Under the pieces are notes generated by a model. It saw only the letters and a program-made list of their open reading frames with translations, searched no databases and had not been told where the DNA came from. From Kroppenstedtia sanguinis (lineage in GTDB: Bacteria; Bacillota; Bacilli; Thermoactinomycetales; DSM-45169), in the NCBI RefSeq assembly GCF_050433445.1, contig NZ_JBNPXF010000008.1:79015-143014 (forward strand): a stretch of 64,000 bases of DNA, read 5' to 3'. The translations under genes were made by a program, and so were the position numbers. This document shows, one piece after another, positions 1 to 6,358 of the stretch. The number at the start of each line of letters is the position of its first letter. Within the stretch, counting starts at the first letter, position 1.

Positions 1-403
1 TGCGGGTTGTAGGAAGTTCAAAATAATCCTGAGAATAGCTGTTGGAAAAAGTAGCCTTCCATCCGCCGGCTTCCGCTTGGTGGTACAGGTTGTCCTGTTC
101 CACCCATTCCCTCAATCGCCAAAAAGGCAACCCACGCTGATGCTCTCCCATCGCCTGGGGCCCATTGCGACCGGTAAAGATCGTCGCTTGCCCTGTCGCG
201 CTCTGAGGCAGACCTTCCACTCCCAGCTTGGCATCTGTCGACAGGAGGAGGCTATTCTTCCCGTGGCCCCCCACGGCTTCCCCGATGAGAGGCATCCCGC
301 CTAACGTCTGCTCTAGATGGGGAGTGGACTCCGTGTACCAGGGATTCCAATCGGCTCGCTCCCCGAGTCCCACCCCGTCGATAAACAACAAAAAGACCGA
401 CAT
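1..403 (-). CDS. Alkaline phosphatase/phosphoglyceromutase-superfamily metalloenzyme, cut by the left edge
   Basis: The reading frame starts with ATG at 401-403 (minus), preceded by a strong GGGAAGGAGG site, and stays open to base 1, so about 134 N-terminal residues are visible. The protein opens MSVFLLFIDGVGLGE, the metal-binding start of the alkaline phosphatase superfamily (FIDGVG), and later has LPQSATGQATIFTG at about residues 66-79. The S/T of that motif corresponds to the nucleophile or metal ligand position in phosphoglyceromutase-like metalloenzymes. The substrate is unknown. Relatives are usually annotated as a peptidase- or phosphoglyceromutase-like metalloenzyme domain. It is divergent from the yfhH-type gene at 519. 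Confidence 0.75.
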   Translation of the reverse strand, partial: MSVFLLFIDGVGLGERADWNPWYTESTPHLEQTLGGMPLIGEAVGGHGKNSLLLSTDAKLGVEGLPQSATGQATIFTGRNGPQAMGEHQRGLPFWRLREWVEQDNLYHQAEAGGWKATFSNSYSQDYFELPTTR

Positions 404-518
404 CCCGCGCCTCCTTCCCGAACCCATCCTTGTCCTCACCATTGTATCACAGGAAACATCCCCCGGCCTTTGGTATAATACCTGTGTATCCTCAGGAACA
501 CGCCGAGGAGGGCAGTCC

Positions 519-833
519 ATGATTCAATACAATAACATGAGCCGGGAGGAATTGGAGCAAGAGATCCGGCGTCTGGAACTAGAAGAAAACCGGGCCCGCC
601 GTTCCACCATGCCTGGAGAAGAAACGGTGATCCGACAAAAAATCAACTTTGCCAAGTCCTACCTGACCGATCCGGATACTATCCGGCCCGGGGAACGGTT
701 TGCGGTTGAAGGAGACTCCCGCCTGTTTGAAGTGGAATATCTCAGAGGTGTGATGGCTTGGGGTCGGTGGCAAGATGAACAGATCCTCTCCGCCCTTCCC
801 ATCGGCATCTTGATACCGGCTTCCCCCTCATGA
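519..833 (+). CDS. yfhH: YfhH family protein (DUF1811)
   Basis: This protein of 104 residues closely follows Bacillus YfhH: MSREELEQEI near the start, a helical N-terminal half, then KINFAKSYLTDPDTIRPG, a compact beta domain (FEVEYLRGVMAWGRW) and the LPIGIL ending. The ATG at 519 was chosen because GAGGAGGG lies just upstream. The frame stays open upstream, but those residues have no family match. A TATAAT sits at 474-479. The molecular function of YfhH is not established. The gene is followed 23 bp later by the FlhA-like gene, so the two are probably co-transcribed. Confidence 0.82.
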   Translation: MIQYNNMSREELEQEIRRLELEENRARRSTMPGEETVIRQKINFAKSYLTDPDTIRPGERFAVEGDSRLFEVEYLRGVMAWGRWQDEQILSALPIGILIPASPS

Positions 834-856
834 TTGAGTTTTTGTCAGGAGGTAGA

Positions 857-1615
857 ATGATGTCAGACTGGAATTTAACCGATGCTTACGGTGAGCAAAA
901 AAGCGAAATCATTTCCTTGGAGCTGGAAGCTCAGTTATATGAACACCTGTTACAAGATCCCGACTTCACCTCACAGATCCAGGGACTCCGCAAAGAGATC
1001 TTTCGCCAAGTGGGAGTCTATCTGCCAGCGATCCGGATCCGTACCCTTTCCTCCATGGAACCCGGTTGTTATATGATCCGAGTACGCGGCAGGTCCGCCG
1101 CTGAAGGAGTTCTCAATCCGCCTCTCCGCTTTGCCGACCAACCCGGAGAGACCAAGTCGACTCCGGCAATTCATCCTCTGCAGCGGACTGAAGGCTGGTG
1201 GACCGAGGGGGCGGGAGAGACTTGTGCTGAAATCATCATCCGCCATGTCCGCTCCATCCTGAACCGGCGTCTGGATGATTTGATCACCTACGATTGGGCG
1301 ACCCACTGGTTGAAGCAAGCCCAATCTCACAATCCAGAACTGGTGAAAGAGTTGGAATCCCGTCATCTGACCCCGGGTCTACTCTGGTCCGTGATGAAAC
1401 AGCTGGCCAAGGAGAAAATCCCTCTCTCTCCCTTTGAGGAATTGTTGGAAATTATTTTGGAATATTACCTCACCCATCCCCATGAGGGGTACACTCCCCC
1501 GGAGTGGCACCAGCCCCATCCGGCAGAGATCGCCAAATATGTGGCCTCCAAAAACAAGGACCGTCGTCGCCGGGCCAGCCGACAGGAAGGGCAGGTTATC
1601 TGCTTTTCAAAGTAA
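857..1615 (+). CDS. Orphan FHIPEP (FlhA-type) cytoplasmic domain protein
   Basis: About 252 residues with no membrane segment. The sequence tracks the soluble C-terminal domain of flagellar export-gate protein FlhA: LRKEIFRQVGVYLPAIRIR (about 43-61) matches the FlhA stretch IRRQLALELG..P.IRLRD; CYMIRVRGRSAAEG matches its beta strand YRI.IKGVEVA.G; ETCAEIIIRHV.. (about 130) matches the ATHLTEVIKRH helix; NPELVKELE and LLWSVMKQLAKEKIPLSPFEELLE follow the remaining FlhA subdomains in order. The seven- or eight-helix membrane half is absent. The start was set by AGGAGGT at 847-853; ATG at 860 is an alternative. A basic tail (KNKDRRRRASR) ends the protein. The role is unknown, and no flagellar gene is in the window. 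Confidence 0.75.
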   Translation: MMSDWNLTDAYGEQKSEIISLELEAQLYEHLLQDPDFTSQIQGLRKEIFRQVGVYLPAIRIRTLSSMEPGCYMIRVRGRSAAEGVLNPPLRFADQPGETKSTPAIHPLQRTEGWWTEGAGETCAEIIIRHVRSILNRRLDDLITYDWATHWLKQAQSHNPELVKELESRHLTPGLLWSVMKQLAKEKIPLSPFEELLEIILEYYLTHPHEGYTPPEWHQPHPAEIAKYVASKNKDRRRRASRQEGQVICFSK

Positions 1616-1654
1616 TAATCACTTCCGAATCCAGCAAGAAACGATCGTTTTCCT

Positions 1655-1864
1655 CAGGGCTGTTGATGAACCATTAATTGGATGATGGGAACGAAACGAC
1701 CTTTTCGCCCTTCCATTGTCCCCATCGTAAAATATGGCTTGAGGGGAATGGGAAGGGTGGGACGGTTACAATCTCTTGCAAAGAGCGCATAGACTCTTCA
1801 CCGTCCCACCATCCCGACCTGTTTTCTTACCTAAAATAGAGCGAATCAACAATCAACACGCCTG
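1655..1864. repeat. Family 1 MITE-like element, copy 1 (type A)
   Basis: The ends are cagggctgttgatgaacca and caatcaacacgcctg, an imperfect inverted pair. The core contains the conserved blocks gatgggaacgaaacgacc, ccccatcgtaaaatatggc and a large hairpin built from gatggtgggacgg and its complement around ctcttgcaaagag. The flanking 9-mers CGTTTTCCT (1646-1654) and AGTTTTTCT (1865-1873) agree at 7 of 9 positions and may be a decayed target-site duplication. Confidence 0.85.
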
Positions 1865-1901
1865 AGTTTTTCTATAAATCATCCAAGCCGGCGCCCGCAT
1901 C

Positions 1902-1941
1902 ACAAAAACCGCATCCCAGTCTAAAGGGTTGCGGTTTTTGT
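1902..1941. terminator. Bidirectional rho-independent terminator
   Basis: A 12-bp stem (ACAAAAACCGCA with TGCGGTTTTTGT) flanks a 16-base loop. It carries T-rich arms on both strands and lies just past the doxX stop, so it should end the minus-strand doxX transcript. Confidence 0.75.
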
Positions 1942-1965
1942 ACGGTTAAAATCTTCACTTTTGGA

Positions 1966-2349
1966 TCAGAACAGGGTATAGGCACCGGGGCCGGTCAGGG
2001 CGAGCCCAACAGCAACAGCGATGATAGCCACGTTATACTCAATCCCGCCTCCAGTGGCCCAGTACCCATTTTTACCGTGAACTTTGATGATCGCCACCAG
2101 CATGGTCACCACGAACAAGGCGCAACCTACAAGCATCCAAACCCCTGATGCCAGCAACAGCCCACCGACAAACTCTCCCAGTCCTCCCAACAGAGCCATC
2201 CATACACCGGGACGAATTCCGATGGATTCAAAAAATTGACCCGTTGCTTTCAATCCTTGACCTCCAAACCAGCCAAAAAGTTTTTGCGTTCCATGGGCGG
2301 CCATCGTCAGGCCAAATACCAAACGAATGATAAGAAGTCCTTCATCCAT
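1966..2349 (-). CDS. DoxX family membrane protein
   Basis: 127 residues with four hydrophobic helices. The N-terminus (LLIIRLVFGLTMAAHGTQKLFGWFGG) is the DoxX signature of R-x-x-x-G-x-x-x-x-H-G-x-Q-K-L, followed by FFESIGI. An AGGAGGATGGATTC site precedes the start at 2349. It is divergent from a YodB-like HxlR regulator, which mirrors the Bacillus pairing of YodB with CatD, a DoxX protein of the catDE quinone/thiol-stress operon. It is therefore probably a membrane oxidoreductase component induced by quinones or diamide; this role is inferred from context. Confidence 0.85.
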   Translation of the reverse strand: MDEGLLIIRLVFGLTMAAHGTQKLFGWFGGQGLKATGQFFESIGIRPGVWMALLGGLGEFVGGLLLASGVWMLVGCALFVVTMLVAIIKVHGKNGYWATGGGIEYNVAIIAVAVGLALTGPGAYTLF

Positions 2350-2371
2350 GAATCCATCCTCCTTTGAGTTA

Positions 2372-2392
2372 TATATAGTTAGTCACTATATA
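2372..2392. promoter_or_regulatory. Candidate YodB-type operator (inverted repeat)
   Basis: A perfect inverted repeat TATATAGT-tagtc-ACTATATA lies in the divergent doxX/yodB intergenic region, 23 bp upstream of the doxX start. Its AT-rich dyad and location suit an HxlR repressor site. Assignment to YodB is inferred from adjacency. Confidence 0.5.
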
Positions 2393-2484
2393 AACGTAAA
2401 CCACTTACCTTTAGTAATTAAAATAAAACAATCACTTACTTATTGTCAAGCCAATATGGTAAAATAGGGTTGGGAGTGGTCCAA

Positions 2485-2838
2485 ATGTCAAATCAAGAAC
2501 ATCCCTGTACAACAAAACTGTGTCCCAAATTTGAGTTCGCTTTTACACTCCTGGGCAAACGTTGGACCGGACTTATCATCCGGGTATTATTGGATGGCCC
2601 TAAACGGTTTAAAGAGATCTCCACGATGATCCCCGGTATGAGCGACAAAATGCTGACAGAGCGGTTCAAAGAATTGGAAGCCGCCGGGGTCCTGACGCGG
2701 AACATCTTTCCACAGACCCCTGTCCGGATCGAATATGCTCTAACTGAAAAAGGAAAAGCATTAAAACCCGTAATGGACGAGGTTCAAATCTGGGCGGAGG
2801 AATGGTTGGACCCAGAGGACCTGTCCACAAATAAATAG
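2485..2838 (+). CDS. yodB: HxlR family redox-sensing repressor, YodB-like
   Basis: 117 residues of winged-helix HxlR fold. The sequence closely follows Bacillus YodB: CPKFEFAFTLLGKRWTGLII, then LLDGPKRFKEI, MLTERFKELE, and the acidic C-terminus. The Cys of LCPKFE corresponds to the conserved redox-active Cys6 of YodB; further Cys residues lie only in the N-terminal tail (HPCTTKLC). The ATG at 2485 was chosen because family members begin a few residues before CPK and GGGAG lies upstream. It is divergent from doxX across a palindromic operator candidate, as expected for an autoregulated quinone/diamide sensor. A terminator follows directly. Confidence 0.8.
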   Translation: MSNQEHPCTTKLCPKFEFAFTLLGKRWTGLIIRVLLDGPKRFKEISTMIPGMSDKMLTERFKELEAAGVLTRNIFPQTPVRIEYALTEKGKALKPVMDEVQIWAEEWLDPEDLSTNK

Positions 2839-2870
2839 GAGCCCGCTTGATTTAAAGAAGCGGGCTCTTT
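2839..2870 (+). terminator. Terminator after yodB-like gene
   Basis: Stem GAGCCCGCTT with AAGCGGGCTC, followed by CTTTCCTTT, immediately after the stop codon at 2838. Confidence 0.75.
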
Positions 2871-2890
2871 CCTTTGCTGGGGGTGTTGCC

Positions 2891-3562
2891 ATGGGTAAGT
2901 TCTTTTCATTCGGGATTCTGTGGATGTTGACCGGAAATCCCTTGATCGCCCTGTTGATCCTGCTCGTTATCATCTATTTTCTGGACAGGCGCTTTGTTGG
3001 GATGTTTCCCAGTGTCACCCGCCCTTTCCGGCGAAACAGCCAACTTCGCAAGTTGAGACAGGCTCTCCAGCTCAATCCCCATCATACATCTAATAAAAGA
3101 GAACTAGCCCGTCTGCTCATGGAGAAAAAGCAGTTTCGACAAGCACTTCCCTACCTGGAGGAGGTACTGCAGGTGATCCCGGAATCCGACGAGATCCGGG
3201 CGGAAATCGGATTCTGTTGTCTGAAGTTGGGGGATTTGGAGCGAGGAGAACAGATGATGCTCGAGGCCCTGGAACAAAACCCCCGGGTCTACTACGGCGA
3301 ACCCCATCTTCGTTTGGGAGAAGCCTTCAGCTCCTCTGATCAGGAAAAGTCCCTCTATCACTTGGATCAGTTTCGGGAGATCCAATCCTCTTCCAGTGAA
3401 GCCTACTATCGACTCGGCCGTTTGTATGCACAGATGGGCCGCCGGGAAGAAAGTCAAGAGGCATATCGCGAGGCGATCGCAATCTATCGCTCATTACCCA
3501 AATACAAAAAACGGACGGAACGCCCCTGGGCTCTGCGTTCCCGCTTCCGCCTGATTTTTTAG
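2891..3562 (+). CDS. Membrane-anchored tetratricopeptide (TPR) protein
   Basis: 223 residues. A hydrophobic anchor spans about residues 10-33 (TGNPLIALLILLVIIYFLDRR), and the rest is helical with at least three TPR-like repeats: HTSNKRELARLLMEKKQFRQA, DEIRAEIGFCCLKLGDLERG and AYYRLGRLYAQMGRREESQEAY. The topology suggests a cytoplasmic TPR platform tethered at the membrane. The partner is unknown. It starts with ATG after GGGGGTG and ends with a terminator, so it is monocistronic. It resembles no specifically named family that can be identified from sequence alone. Confidence 0.75.
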   Translation: MGKFFSFGILWMLTGNPLIALLILLVIIYFLDRRFVGMFPSVTRPFRRNSQLRKLRQALQLNPHHTSNKRELARLLMEKKQFRQALPYLEEVLQVIPESDEIRAEIGFCCLKLGDLERGEQMMLEALEQNPRVYYGEPHLRLGEAFSSSDQEKSLYHLDQFREIQSSSSEAYYRLGRLYAQMGRREESQEAYREAIAIYRSLPKYKKRTERPWALRSRFRLIF

Positions 3563-3566
3563 CCCT

Positions 3567-3594
3567 CTCCCCCCTTCAAGGGGGGATCTTTTTG
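3567..3594 (+). terminator. Terminator after TPR gene
   Basis: Palindromic stem CCCCCCTT-C-AAGGGGGG followed by ATCTTTTTG, five bases after the TPR stop codon. Confidence 0.8.
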
Positions 3595-3665
3595 AAAAAA
3601 CAGTGGAATCATGCTTATCCAGTGAAGATTTCGACCATACTGGAGAACAGGAGGTGTGATGTCGG

Positions 3666-3842
3666 ATGTATTACGTCATCATGGATTCGGAGAAATATCC
3701 CCTGTCCATTCTGCATGAAGACCAGTACTTTCAATGGTACAACCCGATGAAAAAAGACCATCGAGTGGAGTTTCGGGGATCGATGAACCAATGCTATTCC
3801 TATATCCAAAGGAAACGGATCGGTAAGACTCCCCTTATTTGA
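3666..3842 (+). CDS. Small hypothetical protein (58 aa)
   Basis: A short frame from ATG 3666 to TGA 3842, preceded by GGAGGTG at 3650-3656. It encodes MYYVIMDSEKYPLSILHEDQ and a basic C-terminus (YIQRKRIGK). It sits between two terminators in the same direction, which supports an independent transcription unit. No family is recognised. An overlapping ATG at 3659 leads only to a 19-codon frame. Confidence 0.45.
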   Translation: MYYVIMDSEKYPLSILHEDQYFQWYNPMKKDHRVEFRGSMNQCYSYIQRKRIGKTPLI

Positions 3843-3866
3843 CAGAATATTTTTTCGGGTCCACCC

Positions 3867-3902
3867 AAAAAAGCCACGGTATCAAGCCGTGGCTTTTTTT
3901 TT
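3867..3902. terminator. Bidirectional terminator
   Basis: Stem AAAAAAGCCACGG with its complement, flanked by A and T runs. It separates the small gene at 3666 from convergent ispH. Confidence 0.85.
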
Positions 3903-3910
3903 CATTTGGG

Positions 3911-4864
3911 TTACTGGGTCCTACGCTTCTTGCGAATCGGGGGAAGCAATTTATCTTTACGGACTGTTCGTTCCGGTTCCCATGTGGAAGGATCCTTTTC
4001 ATCAAATTGTTCCAGAAACTTAATCACTTCCCGGGTGATCGGTGTAGGAGTAGAAGCTCCAGCAGTCACTCCGATATAGCTTTTTCCTTTTAACCATTCG
4101 AGGTCAATCTCTGTCACCTCATTCACCCGATGGGCCTCTACCCCCGCCACATCCCGCGCCACCTGAGCCAGCCGCCGGGAGTTGTTGCTCCGGGGGTCAC
4201 CAACCACGATCACCATCTCTGTCTTTTTGGCCTGTTCAGCCACGGCTTCCTGCCGTTCCTGTGTCGCCAGACAGATTTCATTGACAATCTCGGCGTGGGG
4301 ATACTTCTCCTTGATTTTTTTCATCAAATGACGGGTATCCCATTGACTCATCGTCGTCTGATTGGTGATCAGCACTTTTTCGGAATCCAGCTGAAGCCGT
4401 TGCACATCTTCCTCCGCTTCCACCAAGTGGACGTGATCCGGAGAGACTCCGATCGCCCCTTCCGGTTCAGGGTGCCCTTTTTTCCCGATATAGGCCACCT
4501 CGTAACCTTCTGCCACCTTCTCCTTGATCAGATCATGGGTACGGGTGACATCCGGACAGGTCGCATCCACCACGGTCAGCCCTTTTTCCCGCGCTCGCTG
4601 GCGTACTTCAGGGGAGACGCCGTGAGCGGTGAAAATCACCGTTCCCTGATCCACATCTTCCAGCAAGTCCAGCCGGTTTTTCCCGTCCAGAGTGACGATT
4701 CCATCCTCTTCAAATGCTTCCACCACATGACGGTTATGAACAATCATTCCCAAAATGTATATAGGACGGGGAAGATCCAGGTTCTTGGCTGCTTCACGGG
4801 CCAATACCATGGCATCCACCACCCCATAACAATAACCACGGGGGGTAATTCGCAACACGTCCAT
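3911..4864 (-). CDS. ispH: 4-hydroxy-3-methylbut-2-enyl diphosphate reductase (IspH/LytB)
   Basis: 317 residues. This is the last enzyme of the methylerythritol phosphate pathway, reducing HMBPP to IPP and DMAPP with a [4Fe-4S] cluster. The three cluster cysteines are visible in RGYCYGVVDA (about residue 12), DATCPDV (about 104) and NEICLATQ. The family motifs GMIVHN, FTAHGVSP, GKKGHPEPEG, TNQTTMSQWD and GDPRSNNS are intact. The start at 4864 (MDVLRITPRGYCYG) aligns with Bacillus IspH and has GGGAGGG upstream; the frame is open further upstream without family similarity. It is convergent with the small gene at 3666 and shares its terminator. Confidence 0.97.
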   Translation of the reverse strand: MDVLRITPRGYCYGVVDAMVLAREAAKNLDLPRPIYILGMIVHNRHVVEAFEEDGIVTLDGKNRLDLLEDVDQGTVIFTAHGVSPEVRQRAREKGLTVVDATCPDVTRTHDLIKEKVAEGYEVAYIGKKGHPEPEGAIGVSPDHVHLVEAEEDVQRLQLDSEKVLITNQTTMSQWDTRHLMKKIKEKYPHAEIVNEICLATQERQEAVAEQAKKTEMVIVVGDPRSNNSRRLAQVARDVAGVEAHRVNEVTEIDLEWLKGKSYIGVTAGASTPTPITREVIKFLEQFDEKDPSTWEPERTVRKDKLLPPIRKKRRTQ

Positions 4865-4987
4865 TCCAAAATCCCTCCCAGGCCCAGTCCGGGCCAGACA
4901 AAACATTCCCCGTTATTATAACGTACTTCCCTAAGTCTGACCAAGGTGACCGAGAACTGAGGGGAAATATAGGCACTTTTCTTAGGT

Positions 4988-5015
4988 ACCGGTGTCTGGC
5001 CTTCCACATAGGATA
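4988..5015 (+). promoter_or_regulatory. Candidate sigma-K promoter
   Basis: ACC at 4988-4990, a 16-bp spacer, then CATAGGATA at 5007-5015. This matches the late mother-cell consensus (AC, 16-17 bp, CATAnnnTA). The downstream gene starts at 5056 with AAGGAG, so the spacing is plausible. It would put the His-rich protein into late spore-coat assembly. Confidence 0.5.
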
Positions 5016-5055
5016 CAGTGTATCCGCCAACAAAGCGAAGGAGTGAGAACAACCG

Positions 5056-5478
5056 ATGGGTGAAAAAAACCACGAGTCCCCCAAAAAACCGGTAGCACCT
5101 CTGCCCAAAATGCCAGAATACATGCCGAAAATGCCTAATTTACCCAGCTTCCCTAAGATGCCTGAGCACCACATTCCCCACAAGCCGAATTATTTTCATC
5201 ATCATATTCCAAAGCACGTCCCGCATATGCACGGTCCCCATATGCCGGTCCCTCATCAGCCGATGATGAATCCCTGCAGTATGGATCCGCATATGATGTA
5301 CCATCACATGAAGATGTGTCACCGAATGGAACGAAAAATGATGAAGAAGTACATGGAACACTGCGGCTGCCATCCCCATGAATCTTCCAGTAGTAGTTCC
5401 TCCAGCAGTTCTTCTTCCAGCTCCAGCTCCCATATGCACTTTGATCCCAAACATGGATTTCACCATTGGCATGGATGA
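5056..5478 (+). CDS. His/Pro/Met-rich low-complexity protein with poly-Ser tract, probable spore coat component
   Basis: 140 residues of low complexity. The N-terminal third has Pro-Lys-Met repeats (PKMPEYMPKMPNLP, SFPKMPEHH). The middle is His-rich (HHHIPKHVPHMHGPHMPVPH), then comes a Met/Lys/Cys segment (MKMCHRMERKMMKKYMEHCGCH). A run of 16 serines is written with mixed TCT, TCC, AGT and AGC codons, and the end is HMHFDPKHGFHHWHG. There are 25 His and four Cys, so metal binding and cross-linking are plausible. A sigma-K-like promoter and a strong terminator bracket it. The coat assignment is an inference; no named family was recognised. Confidence 0.7.
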   Translation: MGEKNHESPKKPVAPLPKMPEYMPKMPNLPSFPKMPEHHIPHKPNYFHHHIPKHVPHMHGPHMPVPHQPMMNPCSMDPHMMYHHMKMCHRMERKMMKKYMEHCGCHPHESSSSSSSSSSSSSSSSHMHFDPKHGFHHWHG

Positions 5479-5497
5479 GCTGAGGACAAACTTTTCG

Positions 5498-5526
5498 CCT
5501 CCCCTAGGGGAGGTTCATTTTTTTTT
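5498..5526 (+). terminator. Terminator after His-rich gene
   Basis: Self-complementary CCTCCCCTAGGGGAGG followed by TTCATTTTTTTTT. Confidence 0.85.
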
Positions 5527-5622
5527 GTTTTTTCCTCGTTCCCGTATGTAAAGAACCATCAACACCATGCAGCTCACAATCATAAACAACAATAGCACAT
5601 TGAACAATTCTGTGTCTGGCAA
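5515..5622 (-). CDS. Possible 35-aa single-pass membrane peptide
   Basis: A TTG-initiated frame with GGGGAGGT about 7 bases upstream encodes (M)PDTELFNVLLLFMIVSCMV and continues to a positively charged tail (YIRERGKNKKK). It has one membrane helix with a basic C-terminus. The stop lies inside the T-run of the convergent terminator. It could be a genuine small membrane protein or chance; no homologue is recognised. Confidence 0.35.
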   Translation of the reverse strand: MPDTELFNVLLLFMIVSCMVLMVLYIRERGKNKKK

Positions 5623-5770
5623 TCGAGGGACCTCCCCTCAAGGTGGTCTAATCATCAAACATATACTACATTCCTGGAAGATTGTACAGGAAAAAGCCCC
5701 TTTCAGTTACAGATGAAGGAAAAGGGGCTGGATCTAAAAGGTTTGTGATTACCTGCCTTTGCAGACGATC

Positions 5771-5857
5771 GGGATGGAAGTTTTACATTCCGGCGCCAAA
5801 GACGCTCCATGTAAAACCCCATCCTCCCTGTGACAATATTTTCACAATATTTCGAGG
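5771..5857. repeat. Family 2 palindromic element, copy 1
   Basis: It contains GGGATGGAAGTTTTACATTC, then the complementary CATGTAAAACCCCATCCTCC, and ends TTTTCACAATATTTCGAG. This is the same architecture as the copies near 13.9, 28.8, 41.2 and 59.6 kb. A family 1 element is inserted directly at its right end. Confidence 0.65.
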
Positions 5858-5859
5858 GT

Positions 5860-6287
5860 CAGGGCTGCTGATGAACCACAAAATGGTCGGCGGAAGGGAG
5901 TCGTGTGCTGCCAAAGCGACCTTTGCACCATAGGTACTACAATTTGAAGTTAAGGATGCGCCACAGGCACTACAATCCAAAGGAGCTGAAACTCTAGATG
6001 AAGGTAGCACCACAGGCACTACAATCTCGATAGCAAGGTTGCCATCCTACCCAGCGGAGAAGTCTTACGAGAGGGCGTTTAGGGGCAATATCTTCCCTGT
6101 GTTTCTTCCGTAAGGCTTTGCCCCTGCCTGATGGTCAGATTTGGAGCGGCCAGTTTTCACTTCCTTGCCGGATGGCAATCCGAGCGTGGGTGAATACGAT
6201 CTCCCCACCTAAAATATGGCTTGAGGGGACAGGGATCGTGGGAAAAATACGATCTCTTGCAAAAAACGCAGGCTAATCAACAGCCTG
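5860..6287. repeat. Family 1 MITE-like element, copy 2 (type B, long)
   Basis: 428 bp with ends cagggctgctgatgaacca and ggctaatcaacagcctg. The 9-mers outside are TTCGAGGGT and TTCGAGGAT, an 8 of 9 target-site duplication. The type B core has GCCACAGGCACTACAATC repeats, a block around gagagggcgtttaggggcaa, and the block tttggagcggccagttttca shared with copies at 54.3, 60.6 and 63.8 kb. The whole 5650-6358 gap holds only repeats. Confidence 0.88.
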
Positions 6288-6358
6288 TTCGAGGATATGT
6301 CTCATCCATCCCTTACCGGGGTCAGACCTGTGTGACGTCTCCGATCACATCGCTCTAA

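Noticed and set aside
4130..4921. Long plus-strand frame opposite ispH
   Set aside because: Antisense to ispH, which is intact and highly conserved.
5395..5445. Poly-Ser tract as a sequencing or slippage artefact
   Set aside because: Serine codons are mixed, which slippage of one codon would not give, and the frame continues into a His-rich end.
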